In this document: piece by piece, positions 54,501-61,315 of the stretch
Position numbering within the stretch: the stretch's first letter is position 1
Layout of the letters: the number at the start of each line of letters is the position of its first letter
Assembly (NCBI RefSeq): GCF_900100965.1
Contig: NZ_FMUJ01000006.1
Location: 1 to 64,000, forward strand
From: Variovorax sp. EL159
Lineage (GTDB): Bacteria > Pseudomonadota > Gammaproteobacteria > Burkholderiales > Burkholderiaceae_C
DNA: 64,000 nt
Direction of reading: 5' to 3'
Translations under genes and position numbers: made by a program
The notes under the pieces: generated by a model
What the model was told of the DNA's origin: nothing
Seen by the model: only the letters and a program-made list of their open reading frames with translations
Databases searched by the model: none

Positions 54501-55812
54501 TCACGTCGGGCACTTGCACGCCGTAGAGCCACGCGCTGCCGTAGTTGCGCACGTTGACCTCGAAGCGCACGGTGGCCGTGCCGTCGGGCTGGCCGTCGCT
54601 GCCGCGGTTCACCAGCGGTGCGGACGCGGCCTTGGCCACGCCGATGCGGCTCAGGCTCGTGGTGATGAGCACGGTGTTCGACGGTGCCACCGCCGGCGCC
54701 GCGCCATCGTTGTAGAGGCCCTGTGCGGTGTTGCGGATCTCGCCGCTCTGGTCGGCCCTGACCTGCACGCCGAACTGCATGGCGATCGATGCATTGCGCG
54801 CGAGCGGTGCCGGTACGCCGACCGCCACTTCAATGGCCGAGGCGTCTTCCGCCGTGCGGTAGCTGAAGTCGGCATCGCCCGGCAGGCGAAAGAGCCGCAC
54901 CGCGCCGGCCGCCGCGCTTTGCAGCGTGCCCGCGATGTAGCGCGTGCCGGTGGGCACCGCGTCGCGCAGCAGCAGCAAGGCGGTGGGTGTGCCGTTCACC
55001 AGCAGCGGCGTGCCGGCCGGTGCGGCGGTGTTGCCGGGCCGTGCGTCGCGGGCGCCGATGTTGGTGCCCGACACGCTGAAGTCGATGCGCGTGCTGCCTG
55101 GCTCGACGACGCCCGGATAGCTCGCCGACTTGGTCAGCGCCAGCACCGCGAGGTCGCCGACGTTGACGATGTCGCGGTTGACCGCGCTGAGGTTTTGCAG
55201 CGCGGTGGTGGCGGTCAGCGCCACGCAGGCACTGCCGGTTGCAACGGCCGGAATGGTGCCTTGCACCAGCAGCGCCACGCTCTGCCCCGGCTGCAGCACC
55301 ACCGCACCGCCCACGCCGAGTTGCACCTCCGCGTCGGCGGCATCGACCACGCCGTTGTTGTTGCCGTCGCGCACCACGCGCAGCGACGACAGGTCGAGCG
55401 TATCGGCCGGGCAGCCCGCGCCGTTGTTCGCCAGGCCGAGCGTGTAGCTCGACGGCACGTTGCCGGTGTTGGTGAGCACGTGGCTCAGCGCGACGATGCT
55501 GGCCGGCGGCCGGCTGACCGTCTGGTCCTGCGTGAGCAGCAGCGACTCGACCGCCAGCACGTTGGCGCTGACGCCGTTGGAGCTCGACGTCTCGGTCTGC
55601 AGCAGGCCGGCCGGCACGTAGGTGGCGGTGGCCACGTTGCGGATGACGGTGCCGCCGGGGGCCGGCGCGGCATGCGCGCGGGTGCCGCTCCAGACGAAGC
55701 CCAGGAGCAGCGCCGCCACGGTGGCGACGGCCATGCCGCCTCGCCACCGGTGCGAGCGCGTGCTCGGGGACTCAACTGGAAATTGCAAGCGACACACCTT
55801 CCGCCGGTCCAC
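48532..55812 (-). CDS. Giant DUF11/Ig-like surface protein with C-terminal outer-membrane beta-barrel, about 2426 aa
   Basis: The longest gene of the operon. The frame opens at GTG 55812, but Met27 (ATG 55734), which directly starts the signal peptide MAVATVAALLLGFVW, is a real alternative. About 50-1080 is a chain of DUF11/Ig-like repeats (GGTVIRNVATATYVPAG, LTNTGNVPSSYTLGLANN, VLKVSNTGVAPAPNVRLIDN, MDYALVVTNKTGFPFTGVNL). An SdrD_B-like module lies near 1090-1160 (GKVYMDCKRDGRQEGSDEIG, VITDVEGKWSLYGLKPV). After a Ser/Ala/Pro linker (about 1230-1370) come Ig-like domains (LTVNGKAIEERRVG, LTLETDRGRWLDEDLNP). From about 1600 the pattern is a large beta-barrel of alternating aromatic/polar strands (LYVRIDKNRSYLLYGDFTTA, IYGRYELVSSLYGKDELTS), ending KGAYIRLRFKFDE plus a charged tail. 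It presumably anchors the system in the outer membrane. Confidence 0.87.
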   Translation of the reverse strand: MDRRKVCRLQFPVESPSTRSHRWRGGMAVATVAALLLGFVWSGTRAHAAPAPGGTVIRNVATATYVPAGLLQTETSSSNGVSANVLAVESLLLTQDQTVSRPPASIVALSHVLTNTGNVPSSYTLGLANNGAGCPADTLDLSSLRVVRDGNNNGVVDAADAEVQLGVGGAVVLQPGQSVALLVQGTIPAVATGSACVALTATTALQNLSAVNRDIVNVGDLAVLALTKSASYPGVVEPGSTRIDFSVSGTNIGARDARPGNTAAPAGTPLLVNGTPTALLLLRDAVPTGTRYIAGTLQSAAAGAVRLFRLPGDADFSYRTAEDASAIEVAVGVPAPLARNASIAMQFGVQVRADQSGEIRNTAQGLYNDGAAPAVAPSNTVLITTSLSRIGVAKAASAPLVNRGSDGQPDGTATVRFEVNVRNYGSAWLYGVQVPDVMEGSGATQFGSYTTALVPGANQYAVVPGSLAIAGSQGNGTAAAVNNGFNGTAAVPNLLAPGAVLPAGGQFTVQFDVRFNVSGRAATLYNSVRAQAALAVGAPPTVFDDSVNGNNPDADGDGNPNNDASPTPVSTQLPTLLLVKTVSPPRRIAQGVFELDYVLKVSNTGVAPAPNVRLIDNLNCTFDMDKPDTHVAVWELTGPPKARNGLLDVAGGFTGRAACNRETLTSSDPFKLPTEAALSLTDGARALAPGQNEELSFTVRITQKADAIGSRLALTNKAWAAAFDQNTVNVTPAMLVVASASTAQSLVADPEGTVYNSVTREPVAGAVVTFARQSCRSGPVTPVTPDDLFGGASGVYTFHADGSVSMTTGADGGYQFFLQSPPVTGSCTYTLDVTPPAASGYSFPSQLITATPGTFDRCGAIVPSGSPPRGSDPTTHYFSLNAGFDASGAACDVVHNHIPLDRGNVLGLVLRKEGSKREVELGDFMDYALVVTNKTGFPFTGVNLADNLPPGFAYVANSARLNGAVTANPVGGAGPQLLFSFPSLTLGADQSMVLRYRVRIGVGAPTNGDAINRARATSGRLQSNLASWTTRVTGGVFSDDAFLFGKVYMDCKRDGRQEGSDEIGVPGVRLYMEDGTHVITDVEGKWSLYGLKPVTHVLRVDQTTLPVGARLELLDNRNAGRPESRFVDLKKGEFHKANFIVGNCDAPEVMNDVIARRAAIAAIPDTEAEAQVRMRLDPEGRIVPVGDARSLPASGQALATGSTGGNTLASSAPLIALPSAPANASGFVNGASGTMGGTLGASAAPPAPTPAGSLFAALNGLPTSAQSASATGGGATGVGAFASRPVNTSTQMLEPRANPLLPQAVPSPIELEALLPRIENNALGFVDLKNGDTLPGVLVNVRVKGEDGLALRLTVNGKAIEERRVGKKTQLPAKKLGAWEYIGVVLQPGSNQLRLEGVDPFGNVRGTAQQIELIAPDKLGAIQVELPASAQADLRTPVIVKVRLTDAAGVPVTARTQLTLETDRGRWLDEDLNPAEPGTQVFMDGGVAEFRLLPPGEPGDARIRVSAGSFVKEARLAFLPEMRPMIGVGIVEGVLDFTKRGGVPLGAMPAGAAFEAELTGLADESDKNRRASARAAFFLKGTVKGEYLLTAAYDSNKTRNDRLFRDIRPDEFYPVYGDSSVKGFDAQSTQKLYVRIDKNRSYLLYGDFTTASSTEVRNLSQSNRSLTGLKHVYDDGNVRATSFFSRTAQTQQVEEFRAVGTSGPYYLSAKGGEFVDNSEQVEIVVRDRNQPNLVLQRTTVARFIDYTIEPLTRRLLFTHAIASADANLNPQSIRVTYEVDAGGPKFNVAGTDVQVKVTDNLQLGVVASTDENPENRRKLGAVTAVARVGDNTTMAGEWVRTESDKNGKGSGGRIELRHQTADLAVVALASKTSTGFDNPGASFSAGRTEASARAEYRLDPTTALRGEAIYSQDALLAGSRRGFTASVQKKFGEQLVGELGLRHGQSGAGLGSSSGFDYGQISTYSGNLGSGVGAGNVTALGAAANANAHAEDLTTIRARLSAQVPGLPQANVFVEGEQDIHKSDRHVLAVGGNYAVTDKTRIYGRYELVSSLYGKDELTSSTSNNVGILGVESSYMEGGRVYSEYRLADSLDGRTAQAATGVRNTFKLGEGLSVTGGIEHTRQLGGYRNSGNNGTGYSGGLGQSTAITGGLEYITERMKTSGVLEARRGDDAHTRLFSAGFGYKLDRSWSLLARSVMSDSEGQGSNAGNERHLSRHQIGLAYRPVDTDSWNALMRYERRSERVVGAGSSTGALDGSSVFGSGYGNASLPGTTSADIVSAHFNYNPRPGTVINGRYAAKWSRADDGLLKSTYWAHLLQARYTQDIDKDWDFGVQAGLLYGKDGALQKTLGVEVGYQVMKDLWVSAGYNFVGLKDRELTANEYTSKGAYIRLRFKFDETGLGFPSAGASRTAKDRAAEAAPVTADDKK

Positions 55813-56035
55813 GCGCGCGCAGCGGCTGGACCGTCATCACAACTTGAATGAATGAAAGAAAGAACTCTTTCCTCTGCCGCCTGCGGAACAGGCGCGCTCG
55901 CGTGCAGCTGCTGCAGCAACAACGTGGGCTGCTGCCGCGCGGAAGCGGCAAGGGAAAAAGGCGAGGCGCAGCCATGGCAACGCCCCGCTAAAGCCAGCGG
56001 ACCCCGAGGCCCGCCGGCGACTCAAACCCTTGTCG
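55813..56035. other. Intergenic spacer inside the DUF11 operon
   Basis: 223 bases between the 969-residue gene and the giant gene. No convincing gene and no intrinsic terminator. GAAAG-AACT-CTTTC near 55860 is only a 5-bp hairpin. Whether an internal promoter lies here cannot be told. Confidence 0.4.
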
Positions 56036-58945
56036 TCACTGATTGATCTTCACGGAGAAGAGCAGCGTGGCCATGCCGCTCGGGGCCACGGTGTTGGCTG
56101 CGCTGCCGCAGCTCACGGCGGTGGCGGTCTGCGCATAGGCCAGTGCCGTGCCGCTCACGCCGGTCGAGGTGCATTGCGTTGCCGTGGCAGGCTGCGTCGC
56201 GCTCAGCGAGGTGTACGCGGGCACCGCATCGTTGATGGCGATGTTGGTGACCGGTGCCGTGCCTTCGTTGGTGGCGACCACCTTGTAGACGATGCACTGG
56301 CCGGGCTTCAGCGTCAGCGGCGTTGCAGCGAACGCGGTGTCGGCCACGCCGTTGCACGCAGCACTGGGGGCCTGCGTCTTGAGGACGCGGATCTGGCCGG
56401 TGATCACCGTGCTGATGTCGGTGGCCGTCGGCGTGCCGCAGTTGGCCGTGAAGGTCGCGGTCACGCTCACCGTGTCGGTGGCGCCGGCGGTTGCGCCGCC
56501 CGGTGCGAACACGCGCACCAGCAGCTTCTGCGAACCGTTCGCGGCCAGCGTCAGCGGGGTCGAGGGGGTCACCAGCGTGTCGTTGGCGTCGATCTGGCCG
56601 TCACCGTTCACGTCGAGGTAGATCGCGGTGGTCCAGCCCAGCGATGCGTCGGCCGACGGCACGGTCGCCGTCAGCGTGTACGCGCCGCAGCTCTGGCTGC
56701 CGGTGCTGCTCAGCGTGTGCGGGTACACCACGGTGCCGCCCGGTGCGACCTGGCCGCTGTTGTTCGGCGAGAGCGTGGCGCTGTAGGTCACCGGAACGGT
56801 GACGGTCACGGCGTCGGTCTTGGTGTCGGAAACGATCACGCCGGTCGATGCGGTGGCGGTGGACTGCACCTGGAAGTAGATCTTCTGCGCGGTCACCGGT
56901 GCCTGCGTCGCGGGCGGCGTCACGCAGGCAGCAACCTGCGCCTGGGCGCCGGCATTGGCGGCCACGGTGGTGATTGCCGCGGATGCGCAGGTGCCGCCCG
57001 AGGCCACGAACTTCACCGTCCAGCCAGCCGGCAGAGAGCCGGGGAAGCTGGTCGACTGGCTGGCTGCCAGCGTGTAGGTGTTGTTCTTGGTGTCGTTGTT
57101 CTTGACGAACAGCGCGAACACCGTGCCGGTGCCGGCCGCGGTCGAGTTGGTGGTGGTCGGGTTGGGACTCGGGCCTGGGCCCAGGTCGCCGCTGCCGACC
57201 GTGCCCGTGCCGGTGCCGGCCGCGGTGTTGGTCAGGTCGACCAGCGAACCCACCACGATGGTGACGGTGTCGAGCGTGGCGTCGATCTTCGTGGCGTCGC
57301 CCGCGGAACGGCCCGTGACCGTGGCCGAGAACGGGCCCGCGCCAACAGCGGTGGCGGAAGGCACGTTGGCCTGCAGCACGATGTTGACGCTGCCGCCGGC
57401 CGCGATCGGACCGGTGTCCGGCACGCCGTCGCCGGAGGTGTCCAGCAGCGGCGTGAAGCCGTCGGCCGCGAAGAACAGGAAGGTCGTGCCGGCCGGGAAG
57501 GTGTTCGACGACACCGTGAGGTTCACGGTGTCGGTGCCGGTGCCGGCGTTGAACACGGTCTGGCCGAACTTCACGCTGCCACCGGCCACGACCGACGCAC
57601 GCGTGGTCAGGTCGTTCGCGGTGCCGTTGGGCGTGCCGGGCGTGGTGTCGACGGCGTTGGCAGCGGTCGAGCCGTTGGCACCGACGACGATGCCGTAGTT
57701 GGCAAGGACCGTGTACGCCGACGGATTGGTGCTGGAGCCCGGCGTGCCGATGGACGCCGCGGTGGTCGTCAGCGGAACCGTGGCCGGCTCGAACTTCGCC
57801 ACGTTGGTGGTGGTCGAGGTGCCGATGGCGGCGCTGGTGTTCACCAGCACCACGAAGCTCACGGTCTGCGTGACGTTCTGGCCGAGCAAGGCGACCACGG
57901 TGTTCAGCGTGTTGCCGCTGACCTGGAAGTCGATGCCGCTCGGATCGCCTGCGGGGCCGTCGCCCAGCGCGGTACCGGGCGCGCTGCTCCACACCGCGGA
58001 ACCCGCCACATAGGTCATGCCGCTGGGCAGCGTGTCGGACATCGCGAACCTGCCGGGCGAGCCGCCCGTGTTGTTGAAGGTGAGCGTGTAGACGGTGTAC
58101 TGGCAGCTCGCGCTGGAAGCCAGGCCGGCCGACCACGTGGTCGCGCAGCTCGCCGAAGACGAGCGCTGGCCGCCGTTGGCGGCCGTGGGCCACGCGCCGC
58201 CACCAGGCGCCGACACGGAGGGTGCGCCGATCGTCTTGGTGACGTTGAAGGCTGCAGCCGTTGTCAGCTGGATGTCGTCCTTGACGGCCGCGGCGGTGTT
58301 CGGCGCGGTGTACAGCGCCGGCGTGCCCGGAATGGCGGTGAGGGTCGCCGTGTCGAAGGTGGCGGGGGCAGAGCCCGCGCCGCTGGCGGTTCCGGGAATC
58401 GTGTAGGCCACGACGAAGCGGAACACGCCGTTGTTGCCGGCCACCGATTGCGCCGGCACGTCGCAGGTTCCCGCGCCCGTGGCGCTGCACAGGCTGGTGG
58501 TGTTGTCGGGCACGCCGTCACCGTTGGCGTCCACGTAGACCTCGACCTTGGAGAACCTGTCGTTGTCGGCGTCCACCTTGATCGTGAAGGTGTCGTTGCC
58601 GTTGCCGGTGTTGGTCAGCGTGTGCGGTGCATAGACCGTGGAGCCGACGGCGCCGATCTTGGTGTTGATGACGGTGGTGGTGACGCTGCTGACCGAGTCG
58701 AGCGTGAACGAACCCACCTGCTGCACCGTGGTCTGGACCAGGTTGGACGTGGCCAGTTGCGTGGTGCCCGCCGCATCCGAATACGTGGCGGAGGCCTGGT
58801 TGCCGATGACGGTGTTGGCGGGCGGTGCGGCAGCAAGAGAGGCCGGGCTTCCGAACAGGAAGCCCAGCGTCAATGCGGCGGCGCCGGCCCACGACGCAAC
58901 CGGCCTGAAGCCGCTGCTGCGCCGGGTTGGCAGGGTGGGAATCAC
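56036..58945 (-). CDS. Exported DUF11-domain surface protein, 969 aa
   Basis: Starts at GTG 58945 with GAGGAG 7 nt upstream. A long signal peptide is cleaved near SLAA-AP. The mature protein opens with PANTVIGNQASATYSDAAGT, the same N-terminal module as the giant protein (GGTVIRNVATATY). It then consists of DUF11-type beta-sandwich repeats: APHTLTNTGNGNDTFTIKVD, YTLTFNNTGGSPGRFAMSD, VVYPHTLSSTGSQSCGAYTLT, and YKVVATNEGTAPVTNIAIND. It ends at MATLLFSVKINQ, homologous to the end of the 1226-residue protein. Asp/Asn-rich VDANGDGVPDNT and LDVNGDGQIDAND loops are probable Ca2+-binding turns. No barrel, anchor or sorting motif, so it may be secreted or docked on the barrel protein. Confidence 0.86.
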   Translation of the reverse strand: MIPTLPTRRSSGFRPVASWAGAAALTLGFLFGSPASLAAAPPANTVIGNQASATYSDAAGTTQLATSNLVQTTVQQVGSFTLDSVSSVTTTVINTKIGAVGSTVYAPHTLTNTGNGNDTFTIKVDADNDRFSKVEVYVDANGDGVPDNTTSLCSATGAGTCDVPAQSVAGNNGVFRFVVAYTIPGTASGAGSAPATFDTATLTAIPGTPALYTAPNTAAAVKDDIQLTTAAAFNVTKTIGAPSVSAPGGGAWPTAANGGQRSSSASCATTWSAGLASSASCQYTVYTLTFNNTGGSPGRFAMSDTLPSGMTYVAGSAVWSSAPGTALGDGPAGDPSGIDFQVSGNTLNTVVALLGQNVTQTVSFVVLVNTSAAIGTSTTTNVAKFEPATVPLTTTAASIGTPGSSTNPSAYTVLANYGIVVGANGSTAANAVDTTPGTPNGTANDLTTRASVVAGGSVKFGQTVFNAGTGTDTVNLTVSSNTFPAGTTFLFFAADGFTPLLDTSGDGVPDTGPIAAGGSVNIVLQANVPSATAVGAGPFSATVTGRSAGDATKIDATLDTVTIVVGSLVDLTNTAAGTGTGTVGSGDLGPGPSPNPTTTNSTAAGTGTVFALFVKNNDTKNNTYTLAASQSTSFPGSLPAGWTVKFVASGGTCASAAITTVAANAGAQAQVAACVTPPATQAPVTAQKIYFQVQSTATASTGVIVSDTKTDAVTVTVPVTYSATLSPNNSGQVAPGGTVVYPHTLSSTGSQSCGAYTLTATVPSADASLGWTTAIYLDVNGDGQIDANDTLVTPSTPLTLAANGSQKLLVRVFAPGGATAGATDTVSVTATFTANCGTPTATDISTVITGQIRVLKTQAPSAACNGVADTAFAATPLTLKPGQCIVYKVVATNEGTAPVTNIAINDAVPAYTSLSATQPATATQCTSTGVSGTALAYAQTATAVSCGSAANTVAPSGMATLLFSVKINQ

Positions 58946-58995
58946 GTGATTTCTCCTCGGTTGTCAAAGAACGGGAACATGAAAAATCGGAGGGC

Positions 58996-59610
58996 TCAGC
59001 GCGATGCGCCGGCCGCAGCCTGCACCGCGGCCGGAGGCGCGGGCTGCACGACGGTCTCGACCCGGGCGCGTGCGCTCACGGCGGTGCTGCCGTTGGCCGG
59101 CAGCTGGCCCAGGCTCCAGCGCAGCGCGCGGTAGTCGGCATAGGGCACGGGCTCGCTCTTGTTGCCGGCGGCCTTGCGCATCAGCGGCTCGGGGCCGAAC
59201 ACGGCGTCCTTCGTTGCGGCCTGCACGAGCGTGGCGCCCGGCTTGGCGCTGCGCGGCAGGTAGGCCAGGCCTTCGGGAATGGGCAGGTCGGCCACCAGCC
59301 CAGTGACCGGCTTGCCGGTGTGGTTGGTGTAGGTGGCCTGGTACTCGACGACGTCGCCGGGCTTCACCGATGCGGCATCGAGCAGTTGCTCCTTGCCCTG
59401 CGCGTCCTTCACCACCTTGTGCTGGGTGAGGACGACGGCCACGGCCTTGGCCTGCGCCTTCTGCGCGGCCTCGGCGGCGGTGGACTGCGCCATGGCAGTG
59501 CCGGCCAGGCCGCACAGGCAGGCGGCGACGAGCGCGCCGGCACTCACGCGGGCAGCGAAATGGGAGATGCCGCGACGGCGGGCGAATTGAGTCGATTTTT
59601 TAATGGACAT
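58996..59610 (-). CDS. Small exported single-DUF11-domain protein
   Basis: 204 residues. ATG 59610 is preceded by GGAGCAACC and followed by a basic N-region (KKSTQFARRRG) and a signal peptide ending near AMA-QS. An Ala/Gln/Lys-rich helix (AAEAAQKAQAKAVAVVL) leads into one DUF11 domain: VKPGDVVEYQATYTNHTGKPVTG, LPIPEGLAYLPRSAKPG and the strand ALRWSLGQLPANGSTAVSARARV. The last 20 residues are Pro/Ala-rich. First gene of the operon, 50 nt before the 969-residue gene. It may be a chaperone-like or capping subunit for the larger DUF11 proteins; that is inference from size and position. Confidence 0.85.
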   Translation of the reverse strand: MSIKKSTQFARRRGISHFAARVSAGALVAACLCGLAGTAMAQSTAAEAAQKAQAKAVAVVLTQHKVVKDAQGKEQLLDAASVKPGDVVEYQATYTNHTGKPVTGLVADLPIPEGLAYLPRSAKPGATLVQAATKDAVFGPEPLMRKAAGNKSEPVPYADYRALRWSLGQLPANGSTAVSARARVETVVQPAPPAAVQAAAGASR

Positions 59611-60079
59611 GGTTGCTCCGGATTCAAGACACACAGGAGTCCACCCCCGATGAATACCGGGCGTGAAATAAGCGGCTCGGGCCGCAATTGGGGAATGCCG
59701 GCCTTGCATGGGCTGGCATTGGGGAGAACTACAGTCGCCCGCGCTCGAATTGAATCGACGCAGGCGCCGGTTGCCGGTCCGCTGCGATTTCTCTGCCGCA
59801 GTCAGCTTCCGTCAACATTTGTTAACTTTTATTTTTTGAGTGACGGACTGTATATTCGAAGGCGCTGTTTTGCACCCCTCAACTCCGACAACCCACAATT
59901 CGGAATTAAGGTTCCAGTTTCGACAACCGGAGGCCTTCGAGAACACTTTTCCCCTCTGTCGCACCACGTTGAAAGCGAGCCGCGCAGGGGCAATCCCGCT
60001 GCAATACCGCAGCGAAATCAGGAAGAAAGTGAAAAGACCGCGCTGCCCGGCCGCCATCGGCTGGCGGCCATTGGCGCAA
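59611..60079. promoter_or_regulatory. 469-nt intergenic region upstream of the DUF11 operon
   Basis: No gene I can support. An AT-rich core (about 59810-59870) holds the 13-mer site at 59814-59826. On the minus strand TTGACG (59810-59815 region) with a weak AGAAAT 17 nt on could be the operon promoter. This leaves a leader of roughly 170 nt before the first ATG. Open frames crossing into the LysR gene on the plus strand look spurious. Confidence 0.4.
59814..59826. promoter_or_regulatory. 13-mer GTTAACAAATGTT (minus strand) upstream of the DUF11 operon
   Basis: AACATTTGTTAAC on the plus strand, identical in reverse to the site at 14056-14068. It overlaps the candidate -35 region of the DUF11 operon and has the same orientation to its downstream gene as the copy before the ECF sigma gene. 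Confidence 0.4.
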
Positions 60080-60973
60080 TCAGGACGATCTGAAAATACT
60101 CAGTACGTAATCGACAAAGGTCTTTATCTTTGGAGAATTCCGGCGCGACGGCAAATAGACCAGATTGATTTCCTGGGGCTTCAGGTTCAGCGACGGCAAC
60201 ACCGGCACTAAAAGCCCCTGGCCTATCTGCGGACTGGCCAGCGATACTGGAAGCAATGCAATACCCCGGGCCGAAAGGGCCAATTGCAGGATCAATTCCA
60301 GGTCGTCCGACTGGAATACGCTTTCCACCCGCACCCGATGGGTCTTTTCAGCGGTCGCGAGGTTGATCTCGCGCTTGCGCCCCTCGGCATCGGTGGTCAG
60401 GAAGAAGTGCGACGCCAGGTCCGACAGGCTCTCGATGCGCGGAAACGGCGACAGGTAGGCCGGCGCGGCGCACAGCATCAGCGGCTCGTGCTTCAGGTGG
60501 CGAGCGACCAGTTCGTCGCAGCCCTCGCGGCCGCGCCGGATGGCAAGGTCGGCCTCGTCGCGGAACAGGTCCGCGCGGTCCTTGCCGGTCTCGACCACCA
60601 CTTCCAGTTGCGGATAGGCGGTCATGAAGGCCGGCAGATGGTTCGTCAACAATTCCCGGCCGTAGTAATGCGGCACGGCGATGCGCAGCCGGCCGTTCAC
60701 GGCACCGCCGCCGGACGACAGGTTCAGCATGACGTCGTCGAGGATGGTCAGCACGTGCTGCGCCGCCACCAGAAACTCGCGGCCCTCCTCCGTCAGCGCG
60801 AAGCGGGTGGAACCGCGATGCAACAGCAGGTGCCCCACCGTGGCTTCCAGCCTCTGGAGCTGTCGCGACGCGGAGGCCTTGGGTACGTTGAGTACGTCGG
60901 CGGCTGGAGTCAGTCCTCCAAGCTGTGCGGCTTTCGTGAAGAGCCGCACGTCCGACAAAGAAAAGTCCTTCAT
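60080..60973 (-). CDS. LysR-family transcriptional regulator
   Basis: 297 residues from ATG 60973; upstream in-frame codons would add a non-conserved leader. The winged HTH is MKDFSLSDVRLFTKAAQLGG, then AADVLNVPKASASRQLQRLEATVG. The effector domain has RLRIAVPHYYGRELLTNHLPAF, DLAIRRGREGCDELVARHL and the closing LVYLPSRRNSPKIKTFVDYVL. This is the CrgA/DmlR-like subgroup, in which DLAIR(R/L)G and a C-terminal LVYLPSRR..PK are common. It points toward the DUF11 operon but is separated from it by 469 nt, so a regulatory link is only possible. Confidence 0.92.
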   Translation of the reverse strand: MKDFSLSDVRLFTKAAQLGGLTPAADVLNVPKASASRQLQRLEATVGHLLLHRGSTRFALTEEGREFLVAAQHVLTILDDVMLNLSSGGGAVNGRLRIAVPHYYGRELLTNHLPAFMTAYPQLEVVVETGKDRADLFRDEADLAIRRGREGCDELVARHLKHEPLMLCAAPAYLSPFPRIESLSDLASHFFLTTDAEGRKREINLATAEKTHRVRVESVFQSDDLELILQLALSARGIALLPVSLASPQIGQGLLVPVLPSLNLKPQEINLVYLPSRRNSPKIKTFVDYVLSIFRSS

Positions 60974-61097
60974 TTCAGCCCGGCGAGATCCGTTTTTGTT
61001 TTCTCCCTGAACGCTCCTGCAGGCTGCGACACGGGGGCCACGATGCAGAATCGAGGTCACTTGCTGATCCACAAGTGACCTTTAGTTTCATTTTCAG

Positions 61098-61129
61098 CCA
61101 TCAAGTTGATGATTGGTAACATTTGATGG
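61098..61129. promoter_or_regulatory. CATCAA/TTGATG palindromes upstream of the LysR gene
   Basis: CATCAA-G-TTGATG (61099-61111) is a perfect 13-base palindrome, and TTGATGG recurs at 61123-61129, pairing with CCATCAA at 61098. It is about 126 nt before the LysR start. Between the two, CAAATGTT (minus strand, 61118-61125) matches the core of the 13-mer sites at 14056 and 59814. Candidate operator. Confidence 0.35.
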
Positions 61130-61141
61130 AACGTTTCCTAA

Positions 61142-61306
61142 ATGGCGGGAAAAGTTCACTATTTCTCGATAAATTTGCAGAGCGTGCTTGCGGAATCCCG
61201 CAAACCAGAAGCTGAAATCATCGAAAAGCAAGAGACGGACAACCACCGCGCGCGCATCGCGGCCTTTGCTTTGGCGTCAAAATTCGTCCAATCATTGAAT
61301 GAATAG
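61142..61306 (+). CDS. Possible small protein (54 aa) upstream of the GntR gene
   Basis: An uninterrupted frame ATG 61142 to TAG 61306 coding 54 residues: MAGKVHYFSINLQSVLAESR, then a charged helix with EAEIIEKQETDNHRARIAAF and ending FVQSLNE. GGAAC lies about 11 nt before the ATG. It ends 9 nt before the GntR start, which would allow coupling. It fills half of an otherwise empty 342-nt gap. It has no recognised family and moderate codon bias, so it may also be chance. The other part of the gap (60974-61141) holds the LysR-side palindromes and no gene. Confidence 0.35.
   Translation: MAGKVHYFSINLQSVLAESRKPEAEIIEKQETDNHRARIAAFALASKFVQSLNE
61282..61304. promoter_or_regulatory. Imperfect palindrome before the GntR gene (candidate autoregulatory operator)
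   Basis: ATTCGTCCAAT - C - ATTGAATGAAT: 9 of 11 base pairs match across a central C. It ends 11 nt before the regulator's ATG, where FadR/GntR-type proteins often bind their own gene. Confidence 0.45.
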
Positions 61307-61315
61307 GCTCAACCG

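Noticed and set aside
49294..55851. 2185-codon plus-strand open frame opposite the giant DUF11 gene, and a similar one at 45042-48497
   Set aside because: Composition is typical of antisense shadows in high-GC DNA. The opposite strand codes recognisable DUF11, SdrD_B-like and barrel modules.
59840..60211. 123-codon plus-strand frame in the gap before the LysR gene
   Set aside because: It overlaps the 3' end of the LysR gene, lacks a ribosome site and has no recognisable fold.
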